A stretch of DNA of 64,000 nt from JANWXR01 sp964608265 (GCA_964608265.1 CAZSNP010000012.1:1-64000); one strand, 5' to 3'. Numbered from the stretch's first letter, positions 42,169 to 51,617 are shown. Made by a program: numbers and translations. Notes: a model not told the origin generated them from the letters alone.

Positions 42169-43373
42169 ATGACCATCCCCAGAATCACGGACGCGACCAT
42201 CAAGCGTTGGCTGGGCGAAACCTATGCCCAGCGCGGCAAGAGCTATTTCAAGAACGGCCATGTGCTCAATCTACGTTGGAGGGGTGAGACGCTCACCGGG
42301 CGTGTGCAGGGCAGCGAGGCTGCGCCCTATCGGGTGACCGTCACCTTTCGCGGCAACTCCCTCAACAGCGAGTGCTCGTGCCCGATGGACGGGGACTGCA
42401 AACACGTCGCGGCGCTGTTGTACGCCGCGCAGAGCCAGCCCAGCCGGCGGGGCAAAGGTCCGTCGCTCGAGGAGCGGCTGCAACAATTGACCAAAGGCGA
42501 TTTGCTGGCGTTGGTGTCGGCCCTGCTCGATGAAGCGCCCGAACTCGAAGACGTGATCGAGTTGCACTGGATGACGGCCCACGCCGCCGCGACCGCGCCA
42601 GAAGAAGTCGAAGAGCGGATTCGCACGATCGTCGCCCAACTCAATGACGACGACGTTGACGCCGGCCCGGCGCGGCGCGCGCTGGAAGGTGTGGTGCGCA
42701 GCGCCCGGGAACAGGTGGCCGAGCGCCGCTGGGGTGCTGCGCTGGCCCATTTACAGCCGCTGCTCACCGAACTTATGCTCCTCGAACCGGAGGTGTTCGA
42801 TGACGACCGCATCTTCACTCTGATCTATTCCAGCGCCGAGTTGACGATTGAGTGCTGGCGGGCGATGCCGGCTGATCCCGAGAACCGGCGCGTCGCCCTG
42901 CNNNNNNNNNNNNNNNNNNNNNNNNNNNNNNNNNNNNNNNNNNNNNNNNNNNNNNNNNNNNNNNNNNNNNNNNNNNNNNNNNNNNNNNNNNNNNNNNNNN
43001 NATTGAGTGCTGGCGGGCGATGCCGGCTGATCCCGAGAACCGGCGCGTCGCCCTGCGCCTGGTGTTCGATGCGATGGTGTGGGATTTGCACGCCGGCGGC
43101 AGTGAACTTTACACCCTGACGCGTGACGCGCTGCTCAAACACGCCACTCCGGCCGAACGTGACGAGTTGCGCGAATGGATCGCGCTGGCAGAACGAGCGC
43201 CGGCCTTCGTCATCTCTCGCGCCTCAGCGGAGGACGACGAAGACGAAGAGGACGATGACTACTTCGGTGACCTGATCGACATGGACCCCGTTTGGGCGGC
43301 GAAGGAATTGAAAACGCTGGCGCAGAAGCTGGCCGGCGGAAAATCGCGCGCCAAACGCGGAAGGCGGCGCTGA
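42169..43373 (+). CDS. SWIM zinc-finger protein (split by an artefactual gap)
   Basis: About 349 aa after removing one 55-bp duplicate and 100 N. The SWIM motif CSCPMDGDCKHVAALLYA (CxCxnCxH) is at about residue 69, preceded by the usual beta strands (YRVTVTFRGNSLNSE). A helical middle, then an acidic run (EDDEDEEDDDYFGD) and a basic end GGKSRAKRGRRR. SWIM domains bind DNA or protein and accompany bacterial SNF2 ATPases, here as a separate gene 1 kb after the ATPase. It likely guides the ATPase to its target. Confidence 0.88.
42902..43001. other. Scaffold gap (100 N) flanked by an identical 55-bp duplicate
   Basis: 42847-42901 and 43002-43056 are identical 55-mers. Collapsing them restores the SWIM gene frame (ENRRVALRLVFDAMV). 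Confidence 0.93.
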
Positions 43374-43406
43374 GCCCCTCGGCCAGCGGTCGCGAATCTG
43401 AAGCTC

Positions 43407-43473
43407 CTTTACCCTCACTTTATCCGGCCTTTAGTTTCAATTTACTGACGCCCCCTCGCCCCCGGCGTACAGT
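43407..43473 (+). promoter_or_regulatory. Four-copy 11-bp-phased operator (Pho-box-like) plus -10 box
   Basis: CTTTACCC, CTTTATCC, CTTTAGTT and ATTTACTG begin at 43407, 43418, 43429 and 43440: 8-bp words separated by three bases, an exact 11-bp period. A TACAGT box (43468-43473) lies 28 bases after the start of the last copy and six bases before the ATG. Direct repeats phased with the helix are the binding sites of PhoB/OmpR-family regulators, and cyanobacterial Pho boxes have the same 8+3 layout (CTTAACCT). The same array with the same spacing lies at 51551. Confidence 0.75.
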
Positions 43474-43479
43474 GGGCGC

Positions 43480-45099
43480 ATGGCTCACCCGGTCTTCGAC
43501 AACTTGCTCGCCGACGCCGACAGCTTTGCCCGCCTCGGCGAATGGGAGCGCACCTTCGACGCGCTCTCGCAGGCCGCCCGCCTCGATCCTCAGCACGCGG
43601 GCACCCTCACCGGGCTGGGCACCTCGCTGTTGCAACTCAACCGCCTGGCCGAGGCCTTGCCCTACTTCGAGCAGGCCGCCCTGGCCGCGCCCGACTCGCC
43701 TGAAGCCCACAACAACCTCGGCGTGGCGTACCTGCTCGCCGGCAAGATGGCCGAGGCCGAGGCGGCGCTCCGCCAGGCGCTCGTTGCCGATGAGGCACAC
43801 GCCCCGGCGTGGAAGAACCTCGCGCTGCTGTGCCTGCGGAATGGCCGCGCCGTGGAGGGCGTGTCGGTGCTGGCGGCGCTGGTCCAGTCGCGCCCCGACG
43901 ACAGCGAAGCGTTGATGATGCTGGCCGAATGTTACGCGCAGGGGGGCAAGGCCGAGTCGGCCCGGCAGCTTTACACGCGGGTGCTGGCCCTCGAACCGCG
44001 CCACACCGAGGCCCGCGCCGCGCTCGCGCGCCTCAACCCCGCCGCCCGCCTCGCCCGGCCCGAGCACGTTCACAAACTCGCCGCGCTGAAATCGAGAAAC
44101 GCGCAACCCGAGGCCGCCATCCGCACCATTGCCTTCTACGGGCCGAACGAGGTCTCCGATGGTGTGCGGCTGGGTGTGCCGGCGGAGGGGTTGGCGCGGC
44201 TGGGTTGGCGGGTGAAGGTGGATACCGTCGTGGCCGACGCCGACCTGCGCGATTGCGAGACCTTTGTGTTCGCGCGCCCGCAACTGAACCGCGCGTTGAT
44301 GGAGGGGGTGGCGCGGGTCAAACGGGCGGGCAAACGCCTGATTGTTGATCTGGACGACGACTTTCACCAATTGCCCGATGATCATCCCGGTTACGACCAC
44401 GTCGGCCCCGGCAACACCGAACGGTTGCGGGCGCTCGAAGATGCCCTCGCTCTGGCGGATGTGCTGGTGACGGCCACGCCGGCGCTCGCCGAGCGCTGTC
44501 GCCGTTTCGCCAAACGGGTCGAGGTGATACCGAACGGCTGGAGTCGGGCGAACACCCTGTGGGAGAAGCCCGCACCGCGCCGCGCTACCTTCAACGTCGG
44601 CTGGGCGGGCACGCCGACGCATCGAGCCGATCTGGCCCTGATCAAATTCGACGTGTTGCGCTTCATGCGCGATTTCCCCCGCGCCCAACTCGTCATCGGC
44701 GGCGATCCGGGCGTGTGGGAGATGTTCGCGCAAATGCCCGAGGAGCGGCGGCTCTTTTTGCCGCTGGTGCCGTTCGACGACTATCCCTATCTCCTCGCCC
44801 ACTTCGATGTGCTGCTCGCGCCGCTGCGCGACAACGCCTTCAATCAGGCCAAGTCAGATATCAAGCTGGTCGAGGCCGGGGTGCGGCGCATCCCGTGGGT
44901 CGCCTCACCGCGCGCCGCGTATTGCGAGTGGGGGGCGGGTGGGTTGCTGGCCGAGAAGCCGGGCGAGTGGTACACGGCCCTGTCGCGGCTGGCGAGCGAT
45001 GTGCTGCTGTGCACCGACCTCGGCAATATGGGCCGGGCCAGGGCCGAGACGCGCGAGGCCGCGCTCATCGCGCAGCGCTGGCAAGCCGTGCTCGGCTGA
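43480..45099 (+). CDS. TPR protein with C-terminal glycosyltransferase-like domain
   Basis: 539 aa. Residues 1-195 hold about five TPR units (AHNNLGVAYLLAGKMAEAEA, LLCLRNGRAVEG, AECYAQGGKAESARQLYTRV). From about 215 a GT4/GT-B-like domain follows: IAFYGPNEVSDGVRLGVPAE, IVDLDDDFHQLPDDHPG, EVIPNGWSR, FNVGWAGTPTHRADL and PLRDNAFNQAKSDIKLVEAG. It probably adds a sugar to a surface or secreted glycan or protein. The ATG is six bases after the TACAGT box (leaderless). First gene of the glycosyltransferase cluster. Its C-terminal domain is a paralogue of the one at 51640. Confidence 0.85.
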   Translation: MAHPVFDNLLADADSFARLGEWERTFDALSQAARLDPQHAGTLTGLGTSLLQLNRLAEALPYFEQAALAAPDSPEAHNNLGVAYLLAGKMAEAEAALRQALVADEAHAPAWKNLALLCLRNGRAVEGVSVLAALVQSRPDDSEALMMLAECYAQGGKAESARQLYTRVLALEPRHTEARAALARLNPAARLARPEHVHKLAALKSRNAQPEAAIRTIAFYGPNEVSDGVRLGVPAEGLARLGWRVKVDTVVADADLRDCETFVFARPQLNRALMEGVARVKRAGKRLIVDLDDDFHQLPDDHPGYDHVGPGNTERLRALEDALALADVLVTATPALAERCRRFAKRVEVIPNGWSRANTLWEKPAPRRATFNVGWAGTPTHRADLALIKFDVLRFMRDFPRAQLVIGGDPGVWEMFAQMPEERRLFLPLVPFDDYPYLLAHFDVLLAPLRDNAFNQAKSDIKLVEAGVRRIPWVASPRAAYCEWGAGGLLAEKPGEWYTALSRLASDVLLCTDLGNMGRARAETREAALIAQRWQAVLG

Positions 45100-45197
45100 T
45101 TCATTCAGCCCCATCCTTCCCCCGGCGCAGCGCGAGGGGCGCTAAACGGCCAAAACCCCGTGCGGCGATGGGGGGATGACAGGAGGTGTGAGGCTTT

Positions 45198-48100
45198 ATG
45201 AACTATCACTTCAACTGGGATAAATTGATGGCCGACCGCAAGGTCGAGGACTTTCTGGCCGCCGATGACTTGTGGGGCGCGCATCAGGATATGGATACCC
45301 CGGGCCGCCGAGTGTGGCGCGACTATCTGCGCCAACGGCTTGAGCGCCACAGCCCGCTCCGGTTGCTCGAAATCGGTTTCGGGGCCGGCATCGATTATCG
45401 CGGGCTGGAACGTGACGGACTGCTCGACGCGCCCGGCCTCGACTACTACGGCGCTGACGTCACCCACAAATTTGTCCAACACGCCGAGCAGCATTACGCC
45501 CGGATGAAGCCGCACCTCATTGACGGCTACCGGCTGCCGTTCGCCGATGGCTTCTTCGATGTCGTTTATCTGCGGCACGTGCTCGAACATCAAACCCACT
45601 ATCACGGGCTGCTGAGCGAAATCCTGCGCGTTTGCCGGGGCGAGGTCTTCGTCATCTTCTTCATCCCGCTCACCGACGCGCCGGCCGATCAGATCCAATT
45701 CGACGGCACCTGGCACAACAATCACTATTCGCGCGCGCTGTTCGAGAGCTTCATCCACCAGCGCGGCTTTGTATCGGAAGAGGTCGCCCGCTTTCATTTC
45801 GACACCGGCTACGCGGATGATCAATTGATGATTCTGCGGCGGAGCGAGCCGGGCGCGTCGCGGCTCCCGGCTGCCCGTACGGGCCACTCGGGTGAGCGCG
45901 ATGAACGGGCGCTCTCCGTGGCTTTCGGCTCGCAACACTGGCCCGCGCCCGGCCAGCCGACCGAGGGCATCGGCGCGTATGTGGTGACCGTGGCGCGCGG
46001 CCTGGCGGCGCGTGGCCATCGCGTGCACGTCGTCACCTGTGCGCATCCCGGCCAGCCACCGGCGTGGGACGACGAGGGCGTGCACGTCCATCAAATCCAT
46101 CTCGCCGGGCCGAACGCCAAAGACCCGGCCTCGGTGCGCGTGTACAGCCGGGCCGTGGCCGCGAAGCTGGCGGCGCTCGACGCGGTCGAGCACTTCGAGG
46201 TGGTGGAATTTCAGGAATGGGCGGCCGAGGGCTGGGCGTATCCGCCCCGGCGCGATCAACTTTTCGTGGTGCGGACACAGACGCCGAGCTGGGTGATCCG
46301 CGACTTCGAATATGCCGCCGGCACACCGGCTGAGCTGCAGATTGACGAGCTGGAGCGGTGGGCGCTCGAACGCGCCGATCTCGTCACCGCGCCGTCGCGC
46401 CTCGGCGCGCGCCGTTTGGCCGAGCGTTGGGTGGTGGAGGCGAACGCCGCTGCCATCATCCCCAACGCGGTGGAGGCTGCGCGCTTCACCCCTCCGGCGC
46501 AAGCGTCGCATGCGTCAGAGCCCCTCATCCTGTGTGTGAACCGGTACTCGCCGCTCAAAGGCGCGGAGCAATTCGTGCGCGCGGCTGCGCGGGTGCATGA
46601 GCAGTTCCCTGAGGCGCGCTTCCGGATGGTGGGGCGGGATGCGGATTGGAACGGCGAGCCGGCCTCGGAGTTCCTGCGCCGGTTGGCCCGCTCACTCGGC
46701 CTGCCGGATGCGGCGCTGCAAATCCCCGGCCCGGTGCCACGCGAGGCGCTGCCCGCCGAATACGCCGCCGCCGACCTGTGCGTCAATCCCTCGCTGTACG
46801 AAAACGTCTCGCACACCACGCTCGAAGCGCTGGCCTGCGGGCGGCCCACCGTGCTGACGAGCGGGCAGGGCAACGCCGAATACGTGCGCGACGGCGACGA
46901 TGCCTTGATCGTGCCGCCGGGCGACTCGGAGGCGCTGGCCGAGGCGATGCTGAAGCTCCTCGCCGACCCGGCCCTTCGGCAGCGAATGGGCGCTGCGGCG
47001 CGCCGCACCGTGGTGGCGTCGCTGTCGAGCGAGGTGGTGGCGGCGCAGATCGAGGCGGCGTATCGCGCGGGGCTGCAAAGGATCGGGCAGCGGCCCGCCC
47101 TCGCGCCGGCGCGTTTGTACATCGCGCTGCTCACCCACAACGCCCTCGAGTACACGCAGCGCTGCCTCGCCAGCCTGGCCGCGCACACCGACGTGCCGCA
47201 TCATATCTTCATCCTCGACAACGCCTCGACCGATGCCACGCCCGGGTGGCTGCGCACTCTTTCCGCGCCGCACCTCCACATCGAGTTGAGCGACACGAAC
47301 CGGGGCGTGCCCGGCGGGCGCAACCGGCTGCTCAAGACCATCCTCCCGCACTTGCCTGAGGATGGGCTGGTGGTGTTTTTGGACAATGATGTCGAGGTGC
47401 ACGCCGGCTGGTATGCGCCGTTCGTGGCGTTGTTCGATTCACAGCCCGAGGTCGGCGTGGCCGGGGCCAATGGCCATGCCTTCGTCGTCAAGGGCGAGGC
47501 GCGCGAGTTGCTGCCCGCGCCCACCCACGGCCCCGCGCCGGTGGATGTGGTGAGCGGTTTTTGTTTTTGGATTCGGGGCAGCACCGCGCGCTCCGCCGGC
47601 CTGTTCGATGAAGGCCTCGGGCGGTTTTGGCACGAGGACGACGACTATTGTGTGCGCGCGCTGCAACTGGGGTGGGAGGTGTGCGCCCTGCCGCAGCCGC
47701 CGCTCACCCATCACGAGCACAAATCCGGCGTCGCGCAGCCCGACGTGGTGGCGCTCGGCGGCTCGCCCGAGAATCAGCGTTACCTCACGCGCAAGTGGCG
47801 GGCGCTGGGCTATGTGGATGCGAGTGGTTGCATCGTGCGGCCCAGGGGCCGGCGCCCGGTGACAGCGCCGCCCGCCGCCGCCGACGATACGCGCGAACTC
47901 GCCGTTCGTGAGCGCATCGGCGCGATGCTGAAGCGCGGCGGGCCGCTGCCGTACGCCGAGCTGGAGCGCGCGGCCAACTTCTTCGGCGCGCTGCTGGCCG
48001 CTTCCGACCTCCTCGCGCACGCCGAGGCGCAGGCCGAGGAACTCACGCCCGTATTCTTTGCCCTGCTCGCCATCAACCTCGAACAGGCTCGCAGCGACGG

Positions 48101-51100
48101 GGACGTGCCGCTGGCCGGCGGGTTGGAGAATCTGAGGCAGGCGCTGCACGCCCTCACCCCCCGGCCCACTCTCGCAGGGGGAGAGGCGGAGTCATCGCGG
48201 TTCAACTCGCCGGCCTCCCCTACTGGCAGGGGCGGACGGGGGGGTGAGGGGCTGAGCACGAAATGGGATGCCCCCCTCCTCGGCTTCAGCGGTTACTGCT
48301 GGATGGCGCGCACCTCGCTGAAGGCCCTCGACGCGGCGGGGGTGGCGGTGCAGGTCACGCCGACGATCAGCGAGGCGACGTTCATCCAACAGATCACGCC
48401 CGAGGAACGCGCCTATTGGCAGCGCCTCATCCGCAACGCGCCGCAGCCGGGCGTGTATGTGTCGTTCGCGCAGCCGGTGGTGCCGCAGAGCGGGGCCGAT
48501 CTGTACGCGCTGCAACGCGCGCACAACCCCGGCCATCGCGCCTACGTCGGCTTCACGATGTTCGAGACCGACCGCCTCCCCGAAGCGTGGGTCGGGCCGC
48601 TCAATGCGATGGATGAGGTCTGGGTGCCGAGCGACTTCAACCGGCGCACCTTCATCAACTCGGGTGTGGCGGCGGAGCGAATCTTTGTCACACCCTCCGG
48701 CCTCGATCCGGAGTTTTACAAGCCGGGCACACAACCGCCGTGGCCCATCCCCGGGAAGCGCGGCTTCGCCTTCCTCTCGGTCTTCGATTGGACGTATCGC
48801 AAAGGCTGGGACATTCTGCTCAACGCCTATCTGCGCGCGTTCAAGCCGGGTGATGATGTGTCGCTCGTCATCCGCACCTATCGCGGCGGTGAGAGCCAAA
48901 TAAGCATCCGCGCCCGCATCGAGGCGCACCTGCGCTCGCAAGGGCGCACATGGGCGACCAGCCCGCACATCCTGCTGCTCGATCAGCATGTGCCCGCCGC
49001 GCAACTGCCCGCGCTGTATGAAGCGTGTGACGCTTTCGTTCTGCCGAGTCGCGGCGAGGGCTGGGGCATCCCGTTCATGGAAGCGATGGCGATGGAACGC
49101 GCCGTCATCGGCCCGAACTGGGGCGGCAACCTCGAATTCATGCGGCCCGAGCACACCTACCTGCTGCCAGTGGAGGAAGTGGAGGTAGCCGAACCCGGCT
49201 GGAACGATGCGGGCGCGACCTTCTTCTTCAGGGGCCACCGCTGGGGCGAACCTTCGACCGAGGCGCTGGCACAGGTGATGTGGGCCGTGGCTAGTGATCC
49301 GGCGACGGCGCGGGCCAGGGGCCGGGTCGCGCGAGACTTCATCGCGCGCGAGTTCAACGTTGAGCGCCCGGCCGGCGCAATGCTGGCGCGGCTGCGGGCG
49401 CTGACTGAGTCCGCGCCGGCCCTCACCCCCGCTTCGCGCCCGAGCCCTCAGCGGAGCGGAAAGGCGCGCTCCAGTGAGAGGAGCTTCGGCGAGGCTGCCC
49501 CCCCTCTCTCGCGGCGTGCAGTTCGCGTTGGGCGAGAGGGCCGGGGGGCGAGGCCGCTGCGCGTGTTGTTCGTCAACCGGCCGGATGCGCTCACCACGCC
49601 GGGCGGCGACACCACTCACATGCTCCGCCTCAAGGCCGGCCTCGAGGCGCACGGCCACACGGTGGAGGTCGCCTGCACGCTCACGCCCGACCCGGAGGGA
49701 TTCGACCTCATCAACGTTTTCAACCTGCTGCTCCCGCACATCACCCTGCAGCAAGTGGCGGCGTTGCGGGCGGCGACGCTCGCGCCCATCGTGCTCACGC
49801 CATTCTATTGGGAGGTGAGTGAGAGCCTGTGGGGCGAGCGCGTGGTGTCGGAGGCGCTGTCGGTGGTGGAGAGCGACGACGAGTTGCGGGCCGCGCTGGC
49901 CGGCATCGCCAGCGGCGAACTGCCGGCGGGCCGCTTCACCCGCCGAGGGCACAATCGCGTTCATGTGGAATACGAGACGCTGCAGCGCGCTGTGCTTGGC
50001 TTCGTGGATGCCGTCATCCCCGTCAGCGAACGCGAACGGGCTGCCCTGACCCAGCGATACTCGAATTGCCCCCTCGCCTTTGTCATCCCGACCGGCGCGG
50101 AGGCGCCCGCCCCGGCCTCGCCGCATCTGTTTGTGGAACGCTTCGGCCTGTGCGACTTTGTGCTCGTCACCGGCCGCGTGGAGCCGCGCAAGAATCAATT
50201 GATGTTGCTGGCCGCCCTGCGCGACACCGATCTGCCGGTGGTCGTGGCCGGGGCGCAGGTGCATGCGGAATATGCGGCTCTGTGCCGGGGGTACGCGCCG
50301 CCGAACACGCTCTTCACCGGGCGGCTGGACGATGAGATGCTCGCCTCGGCGCGGGCCGCGGCGCGCGTGCATGCGCTCCCAAGCTGGTGGGAGTGCGCGG
50401 GCCTCGCCAGCCTCGAAGCGGCGCTGGCCGGTTGCAGCGTCGTCATGGGCAACCGCGCCGCCGAGCCGGAGTACTTCGGCGAGGGCGCGTATTACTGCGA
50501 CCCGGCCGATGTCGAGTCGGTGCGGGCGGCGGTGCTGCAGGCGCACCAACGGCACGCCGCCGAGGCGGACCGCCGGGAAGCGCTGCGGGCCTCGATCATC
50601 GCCCGTTGCTCGTGGGACTCCATCACCACTCAGACGCTCGAAGCCTATCGGGCGGTTGGCAAACTGCGCCGGCGGCCGGGCACGGCGCCCGCGCGGCGTG
50701 AGTTGGCGCGCGCGTTGGATCACGGCTATCGCGGCCAGCCTCAGGCGGTGATCGATACGCTCGCGCCCCGGCTGCGACAGGGCAACGCCTCGGTTGAAGC
50801 GCTGACGCTGGCGGGCGACGTGATGCTGGCCAACCGCTACGCGAACGAGGCCTTGGCCGAGTTCAACCGGGCGGTGAAAGCGCAACCGGATAACGGCAAC
50901 CTGCACCGCCGCATCGGCTGCGCGCTGCTGGCGCTGGGACGCCGGGCCGAGGCGGAGGCCAGCCTGCGCCGGGCCGTTGAACTCAGCCCCGATGATAGCG
51001 AGGCCCGCTACTGGCTGGCGCAGTTGTGGCGCGGGCAGGAGCGCTGGCCTGAGGCCGTGGCGTTGCTGCAAACGTTGCTCGTCGAGGAGCCCAACAACAC

Positions 51101-51488
51101 CAGCCTCCTCACCGCCCTCGGCGATTGCCACATCACCGGCGGCCATGTCGCCCAGGCACGCGCGTGCTATGAGCGCGCGCTGCGCCTCAACAGCGGGCTG
51201 GCCGAGGTCGCTCAGCGCCTGCTGGGCATCGCCGGCGCGGAGGCCGGGCCCAACCCGCCCGGCCCGATCTCGGCGGCCGATACGTTTCAATGGCTGCTCG
51301 ATTCGGAAAACCTGCCGGCCGCCCTCGAGAGCGCCGCGCGCGATGGCTTGCTCACGAGCGAATTGGTGGACTTGGTTCGCCGCAACGCTCAGGCCACCCG
51401 CGCCGACGGCGACGAGGAACTGGCCGGCGGCCTCGATACGCTGGCCGCGTTCATCGCCGACAAAATCTCCGTTCAGGCCACCGCGTGA
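45198..51488 (+). CDS. Giant methyltransferase / four-glycosyltransferase / TPR fusion protein
   Basis: 2096 aa. Domains in order: SAM methyltransferase (about 1-220; LEIGFGAGIDYRGLE, LPFADGFFDVVYLRHVLEH); GT4 (about 240-630; GIGAYVVTVARGLAARGH, CVNRYSPLKGAEQFV); GT2 (about 637-885; LLTHNALEYTQRCLASL, FLDNDVEVH, WHEDDDY); a helical stretch; GT4 (about 1022-1405; SVFDWTYRKGWDILLNAYLR, PSRGEGWGIPFMEAMA); GT4 (about 1454-1820; GGDTTHMLRLKAGLEAHGH, GRVEPRKNQLMLLA); TPRs (about 1830-2010). Two REP-like palindromes encode the linkers around 985-1018 and 1407-1453. AGGAGG precedes the ATG. It probably builds several steps of one glycan and methylates it. Confidence 0.9.
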   Translation: MNYHFNWDKLMADRKVEDFLAADDLWGAHQDMDTPGRRVWRDYLRQRLERHSPLRLLEIGFGAGIDYRGLERDGLLDAPGLDYYGADVTHKFVQHAEQHYARMKPHLIDGYRLPFADGFFDVVYLRHVLEHQTHYHGLLSEILRVCRGEVFVIFFIPLTDAPADQIQFDGTWHNNHYSRALFESFIHQRGFVSEEVARFHFDTGYADDQLMILRRSEPGASRLPAARTGHSGERDERALSVAFGSQHWPAPGQPTEGIGAYVVTVARGLAARGHRVHVVTCAHPGQPPAWDDEGVHVHQIHLAGPNAKDPASVRVYSRAVAAKLAALDAVEHFEVVEFQEWAAEGWAYPPRRDQLFVVRTQTPSWVIRDFEYAAGTPAELQIDELERWALERADLVTAPSRLGARRLAERWVVEANAAAIIPNAVEAARFTPPAQASHASEPLILCVNRYSPLKGAEQFVRAAARVHEQFPEARFRMVGRDADWNGEPASEFLRRLARSLGLPDAALQIPGPVPREALPAEYAAADLCVNPSLYENVSHTTLEALACGRPTVLTSGQGNAEYVRDGDDALIVPPGDSEALAEAMLKLLADPALRQRMGAAARRTVVASLSSEVVAAQIEAAYRAGLQRIGQRPALAPARLYIALLTHNALEYTQRCLASLAAHTDVPHHIFILDNASTDATPGWLRTLSAPHLHIELSDTNRGVPGGRNRLLKTILPHLPEDGLVVFLDNDVEVHAGWYAPFVALFDSQPEVGVAGANGHAFVVKGEARELLPAPTHGPAPVDVVSGFCFWIRGSTARSAGLFDEGLGRFWHEDDDYCVRALQLGWEVCALPQPPLTHHEHKSGVAQPDVVALGGSPENQRYLTRKWRALGYVDASGCIVRPRGRRPVTAPPAAADDTRELAVRERIGAMLKRGGPLPYAELERAANFFGALLAASDLLAHAEAQAEELTPVFFALLAINLEQARSDGDVPLAGGLENLRQALHALTPRPTLAGGEAESSRFNSPASPTGRGGRGGEGLSTKWDAPLLGFSGYCWMARTSLKALDAAGVAVQVTPTISEATFIQQITPEERAYWQRLIRNAPQPGVYVSFAQPVVPQSGADLYALQRAHNPGHRAYVGFTMFETDRLPEAWVGPLNAMDEVWVPSDFNRRTFINSGVAAERIFVTPSGLDPEFYKPGTQPPWPIPGKRGFAFLSVFDWTYRKGWDILLNAYLRAFKPGDDVSLVIRTYRGGESQISIRARIEAHLRSQGRTWATSPHILLLDQHVPAAQLPALYEACDAFVLPSRGEGWGIPFMEAMAMERAVIGPNWGGNLEFMRPEHTYLLPVEEVEVAEPGWNDAGATFFFRGHRWGEPSTEALAQVMWAVASDPATARARGRVARDFIAREFNVERPAGAMLARLRALTESAPALTPASRPSPQRSGKARSSERSFGEAAPPLSRRAVRVGREGRGARPLRVLFVNRPDALTTPGGDTTHMLRLKAGLEAHGHTVEVACTLTPDPEGFDLINVFNLLLPHITLQQVAALRAATLAPIVLTPFYWEVSESLWGERVVSEALSVVESDDELRAALAGIASGELPAGRFTRRGHNRVHVEYETLQRAVLGFVDAVIPVSERERAALTQRYSNCPLAFVIPTGAEAPAPASPHLFVERFGLCDFVLVTGRVEPRKNQLMLLAALRDTDLPVVVAGAQVHAEYAALCRGYAPPNTLFTGRLDDEMLASARAAARVHALPSWWECAGLASLEAALAGCSVVMGNRAAEPEYFGEGAYYCDPADVESVRAAVLQAHQRHAAEADRREALRASIIARCSWDSITTQTLEAYRAVGKLRRRPGTAPARRELARALDHGYRGQPQAVIDTLAPRLRQGNASVEALTLAGDVMLANRYANEALAEFNRAVKAQPDNGNLHRRIGCALLALGRRAEAEASLRRAVELSPDDSEARYWLAQLWRGQERWPEAVALLQTLLVEEPNNTSLLTALGDCHITGGHVAQARACYERALRLNSGLAEVAQRLLGIAGAEAGPNPPGPISAADTFQWLLDSENLPAALESAARDGLLTSELVDLVRRNAQATRADGDEELAGGLDTLAAFIADKISVQATA
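48151..48250. repeat. REP-like palindrome in frame inside the giant gene (1)
   Basis: Arms CCCTCACCCCCCGGCC and GGACGGGGGGGTGAGGG enclose inner CTCTCGCAGGGGGAGAG and CCCCTACTGGCAGGGG stems. The words match the intergenic REP family (36188-36259). Encodes a low-complexity Pro/Gly/Ser linker between the helical stretch and the second GT4 domain. Confidence 0.75.
49418..49554. repeat. REP-like palindrome in frame inside the giant gene (2)
   Basis: Outer arms GGCCCTCACCCCCGC and GAGAGGGCCGGGGGGCGAGG with an inner CCCCCCTCTCTCGCGG / GGGCGAGAGGGCC pairing. Encodes a Ser/Arg/Pro/Gly linker between the second and third GT4 domains. Confidence 0.75.
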
Positions 51489-51550
51489 CCGAGTCGCTCC
51501 AATACCACGCCGGCACACGACGCCTTCATTCGCGTGCCGGCGTGGCTTCT

Positions 51551-51617
51551 CTTTACCCGTGCTTTACGCCGCCTTCACCCTCGATTTACTGCGCGCGTAA
51601 AGGCCGGATGCTACAGT
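51551..51617 (+). promoter_or_regulatory. Second four-copy 11-bp-phased operator plus -10 box
   Basis: CTTTACCC, CTTTACGC, CTTCACCC and ATTTACTG begin at 51551, 51562, 51573 and 51584 (11-bp period). TACAGT follows at 51612-51617, again 28 bases after the start of the last copy. The word order is the same as at 43407. The sequences between the words differ, so the words and phase are what is conserved. Confidence 0.75.
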
